Source: M3007 sp038327555 (lineage in GTDB: Bacteria > Bacteroidota > Bacteroidia > Chitinophagales > Saprospiraceae). Taken from it: a DNA stretch of 9,635 nucleotides. Both the position numbers and the translations under genes were made by a program. Shown piece by piece: positions 1 to 7,672 of this stretch. The first letter of the stretch is position 1; every line of letters begins with the position of its first letter. The stretch is taken from NCBI GenBank assembly GCA_038327555.1, contig JBBQLD010000156.1, positions 1-9,635 of the forward strand. Direction: 5' to 3'. A model generated the notes under the pieces. The model was not told the origin of the DNA. It did no database searches and saw only the letters and a list, made by a program, of their open reading frames with translations.

Positions 1-722
1 TGTTCTCGATACGTCACGCCTTCCGGAGATTCGACGTAAGCCTGAAGGTTTTGGCGGGCACAATCTTTATCGCCAGTGCCAGCACAAGCTAGACCGAGGT
101 AATAGAGCGCAGGTATTTTTCTTTCATCCTGACTTTGCACCAAGGGGGAAAGTGCCTTGACCGCCTCTGCATATTGTTTGCTATTAACAAGCGAAACGCC
201 CCAGTAAAAACGATAATCCATTCGATCTGTATGGGCAGCTACAATGGATTGGAGGGCTGTAGCGGCTTCACGATATTGATGCTTGTCGTACTGATTGAAT
301 GCTTTGATTATGTTTTCTGGAACAGACTGCGCCTCCTCTCCTAAACTCTTGAATTTCATCTTGTTGGGATACTCTTTGGTATTTTTAGCCACAACTGTCT
401 GCAAGCTGGGCGGCACAATAAAGAGGTATGCAACAACCAACAGTGCGAGGGCCGCAGCAGCAGCATACGCATATCGAGGCAGCATGGAGACTTTTATGGC
501 AGTGGAGGGAAAGGGCTTTTGGGCGGACGTCTTCCACTCTGTATTTTGGATGCCTTTGGCCAAGGAACTGGATTGGACAGAAGTGGCTACACGCCGTTGG
601 AAGGCAAGTTCGGCGGCCACGTTGGAATCTGTGGCAGCCAGTGTTTTCAGTTCAGCAGCCTCCGCCGCCGTCAAGGCGTTGGAGAAATAGGATTCGAGAA
701 GGTGTTCGGCTCGGTTTTCCAT
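1..722 (-). CDS. Membrane-anchored TPR protein, anti-sigma-like, 3' end cut by window
   Basis: The reading frame opens with ATG at 722 (MENRAEHLLESYF...) and stays open for 240 codons to the left edge, so the C-terminus is missing. Residues 1-50 are a charged, helical cytoplasmic stretch (LLESYFSNALTAAEAAELKTL) of the kind found at the N-terminus of Bacteroidota anti-sigma-like proteins; no zinc-binding His/Cys motif is present. Residues 84-103 form one Ala/Leu/Val-rich membrane segment ending in PP. The remainder contains three TPR-like helical pairs at about 138-160, 168-193 and 203-230 (for example YWGVSLVNSKQYAEAVKALSPL). It begins 55 bp after the ECF sigma gene on the same strand, so co-transcription is likely. 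I infer that it holds or senses for that sigma factor across the inner membrane, with the TPRs outside the cytoplasm. Transmembrane segment and TPRs are seen; the regulatory role is inferred from architecture and position. Confidence 0.8.
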   Translation of the reverse strand, partial: MENRAEHLLESYFSNALTAAEAAELKTLAATDSNVAAELAFQRRVATSVQSSSLAKGIQNTEWKTSAQKPFPSTAIKVSMLPRYAYAAAAALALLVVAYLFIVPPSLQTVVAKNTKEYPNKMKFKSLGEEAQSVPENIIKAFNQYDKHQYREAATALQSIVAAHTDRMDYRFYWGVSLVNSKQYAEAVKALSPLVQSQDERKIPALYYLGLACAGTGDKDCARQNLQAYVESPEGVTYRE

Positions 723-777
723 TTTAAATGAGCGAATGCGCGTTTGATGGATGATTGTAGTCGTGAATTATTGTTTT

Positions 778-1314
778 TCATTTGCGTAATTTATCAAGGC
801 ATCTTTTGCGAAGTTGACGCACCACTTCGGGACTTGCATAGCCAAGTGCATCGGCTATTTCCTGGCTGTTTAGCCCCTCACGGTAGGTCAATACAAGCAG
901 ACTTCGGCAGGGTTCGCCGAGGGTATCTACTTTGGCCCAGAGTTGCTCATCTGCTTGTTGTGCAATGATTTGCGCTTCTGCACCGAGATCAGTTTCTTTG
1001 GTAATCGGGAAAGCTTCGTCGCCAGGCAAGCCAATCCTGCCCTGCTTTCGACGAAAGGCTTGAATGAGGTTTTTGCCAATGCCGAAGAGATAGGTGCACA
1101 GCGTGCCAACCAGCTCTGTAAGCCGTCCCGATTCGAGGTTGAGCATCATAATGATGACCGCATTTTGAAAAATATCGGCCAGGTCATGGGCACTCGTTCG
1201 GGTGTTTTCCTTTCCCCATCCAATAAATTTCGGTCGACATTTGGCATAAAGGCCAGCCGAAACACTGTTGGGGTTTTTGCGGAAATCGTCTAGTTCGTTT
1301 TGTTTACCGTTCAT
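778..1314 (-). CDS. ECF-type RNA polymerase sigma factor
   Basis: This 178-residue protein has the size and two-domain plan of an extracytoplasmic-function sigma-70 factor. Region 2 spans roughly residues 20-92: SAHDLADIFQNAVIIMM corresponds to the core-binding helices and YLFGIGKNLIQAFRRK to the -10 recognition helix. Region 4 spans about 125-176, with an evident helix-turn-helix (GLNSQEIADALGYASPEVV) followed by a basic helix RQLRKRCLDKLRK. ATG at 1314 is the natural start and an upstream -7 box sits close to it. The next gene downstream encodes a membrane protein with anti-sigma-like layout, the usual partner arrangement. The linker between regions 2 and 4 (about 93-124) is acidic and of ordinary length. 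Its regulon cannot be told from the window. Family assignment is strong; the subgroup is unassigned. Confidence 0.92.
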   Translation of the reverse strand: MNGKQNELDDFRKNPNSVSAGLYAKCRPKFIGWGKENTRTSAHDLADIFQNAVIIMMLNLESGRLTELVGTLCTYLFGIGKNLIQAFRRKQGRIGLPGDEAFPITKETDLGAEAQIIAQQADEQLWAKVDTLGEPCRSLLVLTYREGLNSQEIADALGYASPEVVRQLRKRCLDKLRK

Positions 1315-1327
1315 ACTATATATCCGG

Positions 1328-1335
1328 CAAAAGTA
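1328..1335 (-). promoter_or_regulatory. Bacteroidota-type -7 promoter box before the sigma gene
   Basis: Read on the minus strand this is TACTTTTG, an exact fit to the Bacteroidota -7 consensus TAnnTTTG, ending 13 bases before the sigma factor ATG. It would give a very short 5' leader. I do not see a good TTTG -33 element at the expected distance, so the call rests on one box only. Confidence 0.45.
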
Positions 1336-1601
1336 GAGCGGCAGGTTTGGAGCTTTATGGCTTTGGAAAAAAAAATGTGAACAAAGTCGCGATTTTTTTT
1401 TCGCAGGCAGGGTTCCTTGCTGCCTAACTCGCCATAGGCAGATGCCTTCAAATCATGTAATCTATTAATCATCAATCAAGAAAATAAAGCAATTTCTAAC
1501 ATTCACGTCTAAATCTTTGTGCCTAATGCTACAAACGCTACGCCGCGATGCGGCTAATCTGACAACGTAGAACTAAGGAACAAGGTATTATTTATCCGTT
1601 C
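1336..1601. other. Intergenic region with short palindromes, no gene
   Basis: This gap between the sigma gene start and the amidase stop has no credible reading frame. It contains an A9 run (about 1367-1375) and a T-run flanked by GCGA/TCGC (1389-1404). It also has a 7-bp-stem palindrome at 1420-1441 (listed separately), a 5-bp stem with 3-nt loop GCCGC/GCGGC at 1542-1554, and a weak GGAAC/GTTCC pair at 1577-1581 and 1598-1602. The last two follow the amidase stop on the minus strand, but no clean T-run comes after either, so neither is a convincing terminator. Confidence 0.5.
1420..1441. repeat. Perfect 7-bp palindrome with 8-nt loop
   Basis: CTGCCTA (1420-1426) and TAGGCAG (1435-1441) are perfect inverse complements separated by 8 bases. 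A partly overlapping GGCAG at 1406-1410 could pair instead with CTGCC, giving two alternative folds. It may be one copy of a dispersed palindromic element; only a genome search can tell. Confidence 0.45.
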
Positions 1602-2441
1602 CTAAAGCCCCATCTTCAGCCCTTTCGCTACCCGATCCCAGTCAAATGCGGGTCCAATGTCCCATTTGCCAGCTGGACGAAAATTGACGTGCGAACAAAT
1701 ACCTTTGAAGTTTTGAGCCTCGTCTGCACTGCCAAATACTTCGTATCGCTTTACCAGCGGCAACATGGTACGTGGAATATTGAATCTAGTGGTCAAATAA
1801 CGCAGCAACAACGCCAGTGAGTTATATTGTGCTGTGGTAAATTTGGCGTAATAACGCTCCCCCCGATACGCATCGGGAAGCTTTTGATAGTATGAAGTCT
1901 GCGCCTCGGTACAATAGATGTCATCAGTCCCATACATCGTGTGGAATATCCCGCCGGTTTTTTTGCGTAAGAAACCGATGTTAGATAGTTCTATTGCAAT
2001 GCTGCGTTGACTTCCAAACGTGTTGCCACCCACGGCCCCTGGCCCAAGGTGATAGGACCAGAATTTTGATTTCCAAAGGTTGTAAATGTGCCCGGAACGC
2101 CCAATGACGAACGGTACGGAAACTTCCGTACCTCGGCGGCTCAGTTGCGCGATATCGCCTTTCAAATAGCCAGCTGTATAGTGCAGCACAATGCGCTCTT
2201 TAAGGTGTTCATTGGATAGATAATAGGAATCATCAGGTACCTGTCGCCGGCAATCTACCAAGGTTAACTTGCCCCCCGACTTGTCAGTGATATTGACGGT
2301 TTCGTTGGTCAGGATAAATTTGGTGCCGCTAGAATCAATACCCGTTTGCCGGAACGATGATTCGTGTTGAGGGATGCTAATTGCTTTCAAGGATGTGTAA
2401 ATTTTATGGTTTGGACGTTTGATTTTTGCCACTAATTGCAC
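1602..2441 (-). CDS. N-acetylmuramoyl-L-alanine amidase (Amidase_2/PGRP fold)
   Basis: This zinc amidase should cut the amide bond between N-acetylmuramic acid and L-alanine in peptidoglycan. The domain covers about residues 83-270 of 279. H87 in IVLHYTAG is the first zinc ligand. SIAIELSNIG (147-156) matches the conserved strand around the active site. H251 in CSHVNFRPAGKWDIGPAF is the second zinc ligand, with K259 in the place of the T7 lysozyme catalytic lysine and D261 where the third ligand normally sits. There is no signal peptide, which fits a cytoplasmic recycling, phage-like or otherwise exported enzyme. The only workable starts are GTG at 2441 or GTG at 2432, because an in-frame TAG lies just upstream and no ATG occurs before the catalytic domain. 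Both GTGs lie inside a 23-bp inverted repeat. Residues 1-60 match no domain I recognise. The enzyme class is secure; its biological role (recycling, lysis, remodelling) is not. Confidence 0.88.
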   Translation of the reverse strand: MQLVAKIKRPNHKIYTSLKAISIPQHESSFRQTGIDSSGTKFILTNETVNITDKSGGKLTLVDCRRQVPDDSYYLSNEHLKERIVLHYTAGYLKGDIAQLSRRGTEVSVPFVIGRSGHIYNLWKSKFWSYHLGPGAVGGNTFGSQRSIAIELSNIGFLRKKTGGIFHTMYGTDDIYCTEAQTSYYQKLPDAYRGERYYAKFTTAQYNSLALLLRYLTTRFNIPRTMLPLVKRYEVFGSADEAQNFKGICSHVNFRPAGKWDIGPAFDWDRVAKGLKMGL

Positions 2442-2499
2442 TAATCTACACTAATTAATACAAGCTCGTTATCCAAATTAGTGCAATTAGTGGCAAAAA
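2423..2499. repeat. 23-bp perfect inverted repeat with 31-nt spacer
   Basis: The left arm (2423-2445, beginning TTTTTGCCACTAATTG) and the right arm (2477-2499, ending TTAGTGGCAAAAA) are perfect inverse complements over 23 bases. The spacer is 2446-2476. The heptamer CACTAAT occurs at 2430, 2439 and 2449, and its complement ATTAGTG at 2477 and 2486. It lies in the 87-bp gap between the barrel gene and the amidase gene and overlaps the first codons of the amidase. Each stem has T5 on its 5' side and A5 on its 3' side on both strands, the reverse of an intrinsic terminator. It is most likely a mobile or dispersed palindromic element. Confidence 0.9.
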
Positions 2500-2528
2500 A
2501 TATTTTCAGGCTAAGTAGTTACGAAAAA

Positions 2529-4175
2529 TTAAAACCTAGCCACTATACCTACCAGAAAATTCGTGCCCACAGTAGGATAACGATACCAGCGTTCGCGTTT
2601 GTTGTTAAGAATATTGTTGATATCGAGAAACGCCCCAATGTTCTTAGTGAAATAGTACGAGCCACCAATGCTGAGATCAAGCAATGTTTTGCTTTTTTCG
2701 ATTTCCCCTGTTTCGTTCAAGAATGTAATTCTATCTGCCGTGTGGAACGAAGCTTTTAACGTTGCCTTATTTTCAAGCATGGTGTAAACGGCACTAAAAT
2801 TCCCTTCAATTTCAGGCAAGCCCCAAGCCCCAAGCTCGTCGGCAGCGGTGTCTGTGGTTTGGGTGTCGTACACGTTTTGGCTGAGGGTTCCAGTGATGGT
2901 CAGGTTTTTAATTGGGCTGAATTTAACTGTTCCCTGTACGTTGAAGATCTTGACCGTATCGTAAACTACCTGAAAACGGGTAATGCCTTCCGGGGTAAAC
3001 AGGGTTTGAAAAAGCGCAAGGTCGGAAGCCTTTGAATAGCTAACTTGACCGTTGTATTCAAGCCATCCGAAGCTTCCTTTCACACCACCATAGTAATTGT
3101 CCCAACGGGTATTGCGCAATCTAGAACCACGAATTTGCATGAAAGGACTGTACTCAGCCAGGCTCCGATAGGTATTCTTGCGCAAGTCTCCGGTGATGCC
3201 TGCAAAAGCTTGAATGCCATCGCCCCAAACACGCAGGGTAGCTTCAGCATCCGGGAAAATGCTAAACTCATCGCGGTTATTCACGAAATTACCACCGATC
3301 TTAAGTTGCAGATAATCAAAGTGCAACGTGAAGGAAGGCTGGAGGTAAATGTTATTCAATTTCTGTGACAAGGTGTCGTCAAACTTCGTTAAGTCCGGGC
3401 GAATATTGACACGTAACGCGTGCTTTTCGTTGAACCATTTGGTAGCCGAAAGACCTAATTCGAAGTGTGTCTCCCTGTTGGAATAAAAGTCGTTAAACAA
3501 ATAAAATTTAGGCGTAACCGCAAAATTCAGATCAGAATCTGTGCGCTTACTGTTATAAAGTCGAGCGTTGAGGTCGAGTATTTTGTAGTCTTGCCTGGTA
3601 CGCCCCGGTGAAAATTCCAGCGAATCATGGTCGTAGCCGTAAAAATGCACACGGTCATAGGTGTAACCAAGGTTTACCTGCGTGGCGAGGTTGTTTGGCA
3701 GGAAAATATTGGTGCTGAGCAAGGCTTCCGTAGACCGGAATTTTTGATTCTCGATGGCTTTATCAGCACTGAGTTGGTGGTGTTTGAGCCAAACCTTACC
3801 GTCAAATTTTTCGCCAGATTTAAAGAAATAACCTCCTTCACCATATATGGAATTGGGTACTCCACCGCCGAGTTTTGCAAAACCGTTATAGGCATCCTCC
3901 TTAGGCGCCGATTTTATGCCGAGCGGACGAAGTTTCGGTGGGTCATATTTAATGTCGGAAGGGTGTGGCGGTACCGTATAGGTCTGCTTTTGGGTATTGG
4001 TATCCAATGCCGGAAGGGTAGGGGGCACGTTTATTTTGTTGGCTTCCAAAAGTTGCGCATCGAATGCTTTGACCACTGTAACGTTGTCGCCTTCGAGGTC
4101 TTTTTGGGCAAGGGCCGCGTGTGTTAAACAAAGGAATGCAAATGCGGCGAGCAGATATTTAGGTTTGATTGACAT
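2529..4175 (-). CDS. Outer-membrane beta-barrel, TonB-receptor-like without plug
   Basis: The 548-residue protein opens with a clear signal peptide (MSIKPKYLLAAFAFLCLTHAALA, cleavage before Q24). Next comes a proline-rich segment at about 60-90 (VPPHPSDIKYDPPKLRPLGIK), then alternating polar/hydrophobic beta strands to the end. The C-terminus (GAFLDINNILNNKRERWYR, then ...FLVGIVARF with terminal F) is the classic last-strand signature of TonB-dependent receptor barrels. No plug domain and no carboxypeptidase-like N-terminal domain are seen, and the length is well below the 700-1000 residues of full receptors. It lies 148 bp downstream of the long TPR gene on the same strand. From memory, plug-less barrels of this kind tend to sit beside long secreted TPR proteins in Bacteroidota; this could not be checked here. 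Function is unknown: it could be a pore, an assembly factor or an envelope scaffold. Barrel and export are well supported, transport substrate is not. Confidence 0.85.
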   Translation of the reverse strand: MSIKPKYLLAAFAFLCLTHAALAQKDLEGDNVTVVKAFDAQLLEANKINVPPTLPALDTNTQKQTYTVPPHPSDIKYDPPKLRPLGIKSAPKEDAYNGFAKLGGGVPNSIYGEGGYFFKSGEKFDGKVWLKHHQLSADKAIENQKFRSTEALLSTNIFLPNNLATQVNLGYTYDRVHFYGYDHDSLEFSPGRTRQDYKILDLNARLYNSKRTDSDLNFAVTPKFYLFNDFYSNRETHFELGLSATKWFNEKHALRVNIRPDLTKFDDTLSQKLNNIYLQPSFTLHFDYLQLKIGGNFVNNRDEFSIFPDAEATLRVWGDGIQAFAGITGDLRKNTYRSLAEYSPFMQIRGSRLRNTRWDNYYGGVKGSFGWLEYNGQVSYSKASDLALFQTLFTPEGITRFQVVYDTVKIFNVQGTVKFSPIKNLTITGTLSQNVYDTQTTDTAADELGAWGLPEIEGNFSAVYTMLENKATLKASFHTADRITFLNETGEIEKSKTLLDLSIGGSYYFTKNIGAFLDINNILNNKRERWYRYPTVGTNFLVGIVARF

Positions 4176-4232
4176 TTTTTCTGTTGATTTGATGTTTATA
4201 ATTTGATTCTTGGTTGATTTATTTATTTGGTG

Positions 4233-4278
4233 ATTTGGTTATTCGAGTGCCCAAGCATTGCCACTCGAATAACCAAAT
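4233..4278. repeat. 17-bp perfect inverted repeat between TPR and barrel genes
   Basis: ATTTGGTTATTCGAGTG (4233-4249) and its exact inverse complement (4262-4278) enclose a 12-nt loop. The hairpin lies in the 148-bp gap after the TPR gene stop and before the barrel start, so a minus-strand transcript covering both genes would carry it. No T-run follows the stem on the minus strand (CAAATCACCAAATAAATAAA follows), so it is not a standard terminator. It could act as an mRNA processing or stability element that separates expression of the two genes, or be a dispersed repeat. Confidence 0.85.
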
Positions 4279-4318
4279 AACCAAATCCACAAATCACCAA
4301 ATCGACCAATCCCCAACC
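4271..4318. repeat. Degenerate 8-bp tandem tract (AACCAAAT-like)
   Basis: Six consecutive 8-base units can be read on the plus strand: AACCAAAT, AACCAAAT, CCACAAAT, CACCAAAT, CGACCAAT, CCCCAACC. The two first units are identical and the rest drift. The tract begins inside the right arm of the 17-bp inverted repeat, and its complement (GATTTGGT-like) recurs less regularly at 4200-4240, so the inverted repeat may have grown out of the octamer tract. It sits directly after the TPR gene stop codon. Confidence 0.6.
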
Positions 4319-4323
4319 AATAC

Positions 4324-7300
4324 TCAGTTGCCTTCATCCAAATCCAGCAGCGTTTTGCCGCCTTTATCGGAAGAGTTGTTCATGATTGGCTTGTTACCGC
4401 TCACTTTAGCGTATTTCTGGCGGGCTGACTCCAAAATACTCTTGTCTTCGCCGGTGTAATTTTCCAGCACACTTTCCAGAGCAGCCTGGGCTGAAACCTT
4501 ATCACCTTGGTCGGCATAGACGTCAGAGAGCAGAATCAGGTTGCGGGCGATCCAGTCATCGTAGCCAGCACTGGCCTTGTTCGCATCAGTGATCATTTCC
4601 TCGGCATCAGCGTACTTGCGCTGGCGATAAAGGATTTGAGCGAGATTATGATAGGCCTCAGCCATGAGTTCAGTTGTGCTGTTCTCCGTTACGGACTGTA
4701 AGGCAGGGTAGGCACGCGTGTAGTCTCCTTTATCGTAAGCCATTTTACCAGAGTAGAAATTGGCGATGGCCAATTGTTCCCGGTTGGCCAGGCGCGACTG
4801 ATTGATCTTGTTGGCATATTCGGTCACCGACACAGAATTATTGGTGCGGTAAGCTGCCTGCAAGGCCACGAGTTGTGCTTCAAAACGGGAATTCTCGGTC
4901 ACTGCAGCATCTTCCCATTTGCGGGCATACTCGAAGGCCTGGCCATAGTCTTTCGTGGTATTCAGCGCAATTAGCGAAGCTTTTTCTGCAGCTTTTGGCA
5001 GGTATTTGCTATTACCTTTTCCAATGACCGAAGTGTAGTCTTTTTGCGCTTTTTCAAACTGCTTCAAGGAGGAATAACTTTCACCACGCAGATAATTGGC
5101 TGCAAGTCCGTTGCTCCCAGTGGGGTACTTGGCGAGGTAATTGGTGAAAAGCTCAGCAGCTTTGTCGTAGCGCCCTTGATTGTATTGGTATTCAGCAGAT
5201 TCAAAGGCTGTGGCTTCCCCGCTAGACCCTTGGCCAGGCTTCATTCCACCACAGTTAGGCACCGTCTCAATGAAGCGGTTGTAGCCTTCCGGGTCAGCCA
5301 GGTCTTTCACATAGATTTCCCGGAGCGCGTCCAGCGCTTGCTTGCACTCCTCGGGCTCCGGGTTCCCGGAAAACACTTGTTTGTAGTAATCAATTGCCAC
5401 TCGGCTGCTGCCCTGATTTACAGAAATAAGACCCAATTTGAGCAATGCGGGATTGATTAAGGTGCTTTTTCCCTTAAAATCAGAGACAATGCGGCGGAAA
5501 GGCGTAAGGGCCTTATCGTAGCGTTCCATTTCAAAATAGGTATCGCCCAATCGGAAAAGTGCTTCGTCTGTGTAGCGGCTATTTGGGTAATCTTCTATCA
5601 AACCCTCAAGTGCCAGCACCTTGTCCTCTTTGTTGCCTTGCAAGCCTTTGATGATTGCTTTTTGGTAGATTGCATACTCGTAACCCTCATATTTTTTCTT
5701 CACAGCCTCATCATACATCGCCAAAGCGTCGGCATATTGGTTGGTTTTGAAATAGCAGTCTCCTGCACGAAGTACCGCGTCGCCCAATACAGCAGCACGA
5801 GATTGGTCGTTCTTGGTTGGGCTCTTTTTAAACCCATCTACTGCAGCACGAAAATTGACGTTAGCGGCTTTGAAATCCTTCAGTTTCAGGTTATTGTAGC
5901 CCTGAATGTAGTTGCACATATTCAGATTACTCTCTTCAGGAAGTTCGGCGGCATAAGGCTTGGCCGCACTGAAAAAACCGCTCATGTGCTGTTTGCTGAC
6001 GGCGTATTCGCCGGCATCATGGGAGATGCTGCCCAGCCAAAACGAACAAAGGGTCGCCGTTTTTTTGTTGATTGGGAATTCCAATGACTTGTTGAAGTAC
6101 CGTCGAGCCTCGTCTTTTTGATTGTTTTGGTACAATTGTAAACCACGCAGAAAAGCCACTTGCTGATAAGTGCCATCCAAGCGTGTAGTGCGGTTTTTTA
6201 CATTTTCGAGGGTCGAAACAGCACGGTCATAGTCCCGAGTATTCAAAAATACCTCGCTCATTAATGCTTGAGCGTCATCGTAGTATTTGGATTGCGGACT
6301 GATGCGCTGCAAAGCTTCGATGGCATCGCGGTCGTATTTGAGTTCGTAACTGAGTTTAGCGTAGTTGATCAACGCATCTTCTTTGACTGATTTATCAAAA
6401 TTCATACTGGCCGCTTGACCAAAAGCATTGCGGGCGTTGAACTTGCTGTTTTTGTCTTTTACGCGCAGATAGCAGTCGCCAAGGTGGTAGAGGCCGTTTT
6501 GCCCGAGCAGACTATCTTGCTTCGAAAGCTCTTCGAAATTCTGGATCGCAGGTTTGTAAAGGCCATTTTGGTACTGCGTGTAACCGAGCTGGTAATAGTC
6601 GGCAGGACGGAGCGCTACGCCATTTTTGGCGGCAAACTCCAGGAAAGGTAAGGCAGCTTTGTAATCGTCTTTTTCGTAGTAGGCCTGTCCAACGAGTTGG
6701 TTGATTTCTGCACGGTTCTTTACGTTGGTATCCTTGGCACGGGGAGTTCCATAAGAAATCACCTTGTCGTAGTTTTTCTGTGCGGCATAAATCTGCGTCA
6801 GGTAATACGGCACAATGGCTTTGTACTTATCTGACGATTCGATGCGGGCAAATGATTTAGCGGCTTCGTCATATTTGCCTTCAAAAAAGGAGCAGCATCC
6901 GTAATAATAGTTGGCTGCCTCATACCATTGGCCGCGTGCGTTGTCTTTGAGTGGCATAAAGGCCGTTTTTGCCAACCCAAATTTTTTGGTAACGAAGTAG
7001 GCATAACCCTGTTTGAAACGGATTTCGTCACGGGCTGGGCCAGAAGCCGATGGCGCCAAGTCGTAGTACGTCAGGGCTTTTTCGTACTGTTTTTGGTTGA
7101 AATAGTAGTCGCCAATTTCGAGTGCGGCCTGGCTGGCAACCGGAGAAGGCGAGTTCTCGCGCAAAAAGTCGAGCACAAGCTTTTCGGCTTCAGGTTGATC
7201 CAGCCGCACGGCACATTTGGCATGGTAGAGTTCTGCATCGATTTTGATGGCCTTCCACTCCGGTTCGTTGGCCGGGCGGAGTAAGTCCATTGCGTTGCGG

Positions 7301-7458
7301 AATTCTTTTTGTGCGAGACCGTAAACGTTTTGGTTGAAAAAGTCAACGCCGCGTATGTATGCGAGGTTGGCTTCATTGTACACCGCCGTTTCTTGCGCCG
7401 AAAGCGCGAAGGCGGAGAGCAAGAAGAGGAGCGCAGGAATGCTTTTCCGAAGGAACAT
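4324..7458 (-). CDS. Long secreted tetratricopeptide-repeat protein
   Basis: The 1044-residue protein begins with a signal peptide (MFLRKSIPALLFLLSAFALSA, cleavage near residue 21). Almost the whole mature chain is TPR or TPR-like helical pairs, about twenty in all. Clear examples are ALEIGDYYFNQKQYEKALTY (112-131), ANYYYGCCSFFEGKYDEAAK (182-201), and further on LGDTYFEMERYDKALTPF and LAQILYRQRKYADAEEM. The spacing and the Y/F-rich first helices recall YbgF/BamD-type periplasmic TPRs. The last ~25 residues are polar, Asn/Ser/Lys-rich and probably disordered. No lipobox or membrane anchor is evident after the signal peptide, so it is likely periplasmic. It is the promoter-proximal gene of the minus-strand run and the plug-less barrel follows. 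I infer that the two make an envelope complex, with the TPR solenoid as a protein-binding scaffold. The ATG at 7458 fits the signal peptide; no Shine-Dalgarno precedes it. Family and export are sure, function unknown. Confidence 0.9.
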   Translation of the reverse strand: MFLRKSIPALLFLLSAFALSAQETAVYNEANLAYIRGVDFFNQNVYGLAQKEFRNAMDLLRPANEPEWKAIKIDAELYHAKCAVRLDQPEAEKLVLDFLRENSPSPVASQAALEIGDYYFNQKQYEKALTYYDLAPSASGPARDEIRFKQGYAYFVTKKFGLAKTAFMPLKDNARGQWYEAANYYYGCCSFFEGKYDEAAKSFARIESSDKYKAIVPYYLTQIYAAQKNYDKVISYGTPRAKDTNVKNRAEINQLVGQAYYEKDDYKAALPFLEFAAKNGVALRPADYYQLGYTQYQNGLYKPAIQNFEELSKQDSLLGQNGLYHLGDCYLRVKDKNSKFNARNAFGQAASMNFDKSVKEDALINYAKLSYELKYDRDAIEALQRISPQSKYYDDAQALMSEVFLNTRDYDRAVSTLENVKNRTTRLDGTYQQVAFLRGLQLYQNNQKDEARRYFNKSLEFPINKKTATLCSFWLGSISHDAGEYAVSKQHMSGFFSAAKPYAAELPEESNLNMCNYIQGYNNLKLKDFKAANVNFRAAVDGFKKSPTKNDQSRAAVLGDAVLRAGDCYFKTNQYADALAMYDEAVKKKYEGYEYAIYQKAIIKGLQGNKEDKVLALEGLIEDYPNSRYTDEALFRLGDTYFEMERYDKALTPFRRIVSDFKGKSTLINPALLKLGLISVNQGSSRVAIDYYKQVFSGNPEPEECKQALDALREIYVKDLADPEGYNRFIETVPNCGGMKPGQGSSGEATAFESAEYQYNQGRYDKAAELFTNYLAKYPTGSNGLAANYLRGESYSSLKQFEKAQKDYTSVIGKGNSKYLPKAAEKASLIALNTTKDYGQAFEYARKWEDAAVTENSRFEAQLVALQAAYRTNNSVSVTEYANKINQSRLANREQLAIANFYSGKMAYDKGDYTRAYPALQSVTENSTTELMAEAYHNLAQILYRQRKYADAEEMITDANKASAGYDDWIARNLILLSDVYADQGDKVSAQAALESVLENYTGEDKSILESARQKYAKVSGNKPIMNNSSDKGGKTLLDLDEGN

Positions 7459-7672
7459 GATGAAAGGAGTGTGGTTTTGGATTTGTTTTACGATTTTTCC
7501 AAACGCGCAGCTACAAGATTGCCCGTTTGTGAGGAGATTTTTTTTGGAAATTTTAACAGTATAAAGGTCGAATGAGAAACCTTTTTGGAGCCTTGGCTGG
7601 ATGCTAAAACGTCAAAACACCCGGCGAAAATATAGATTGATTGCAAAAGGACTGAAAAAGAGTGCAGCTCAC

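Noticed and set aside
295..690. 131-codon plus-strand ORF
   Set aside because: It is antisense to the well-supported sigma-linked TPR membrane protein; its Ala runs mirror the opposing codons.
2423..2499. Intrinsic terminator for the barrel gene
   Set aside because: The stem has T's on the 5' side and A's on the 3' side on both strands, so no U-tract follows the hairpin.
2481..2759. 92-codon plus-strand ORF starting in the right arm of the 23-bp inverted repeat
   Set aside because: It runs antisense into the end of the barrel gene and only mimics the amidase start because of the palindrome.
5044..5460. 138-codon plus-strand ORF, and similar long frames at 5638-6087, 6928-7284 and 3627-4127
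   Set aside because: They lie opposite the TPR and barrel genes, whose signal peptides, repeats and strand patterns are clear; the antisense products show no recognisable domain.
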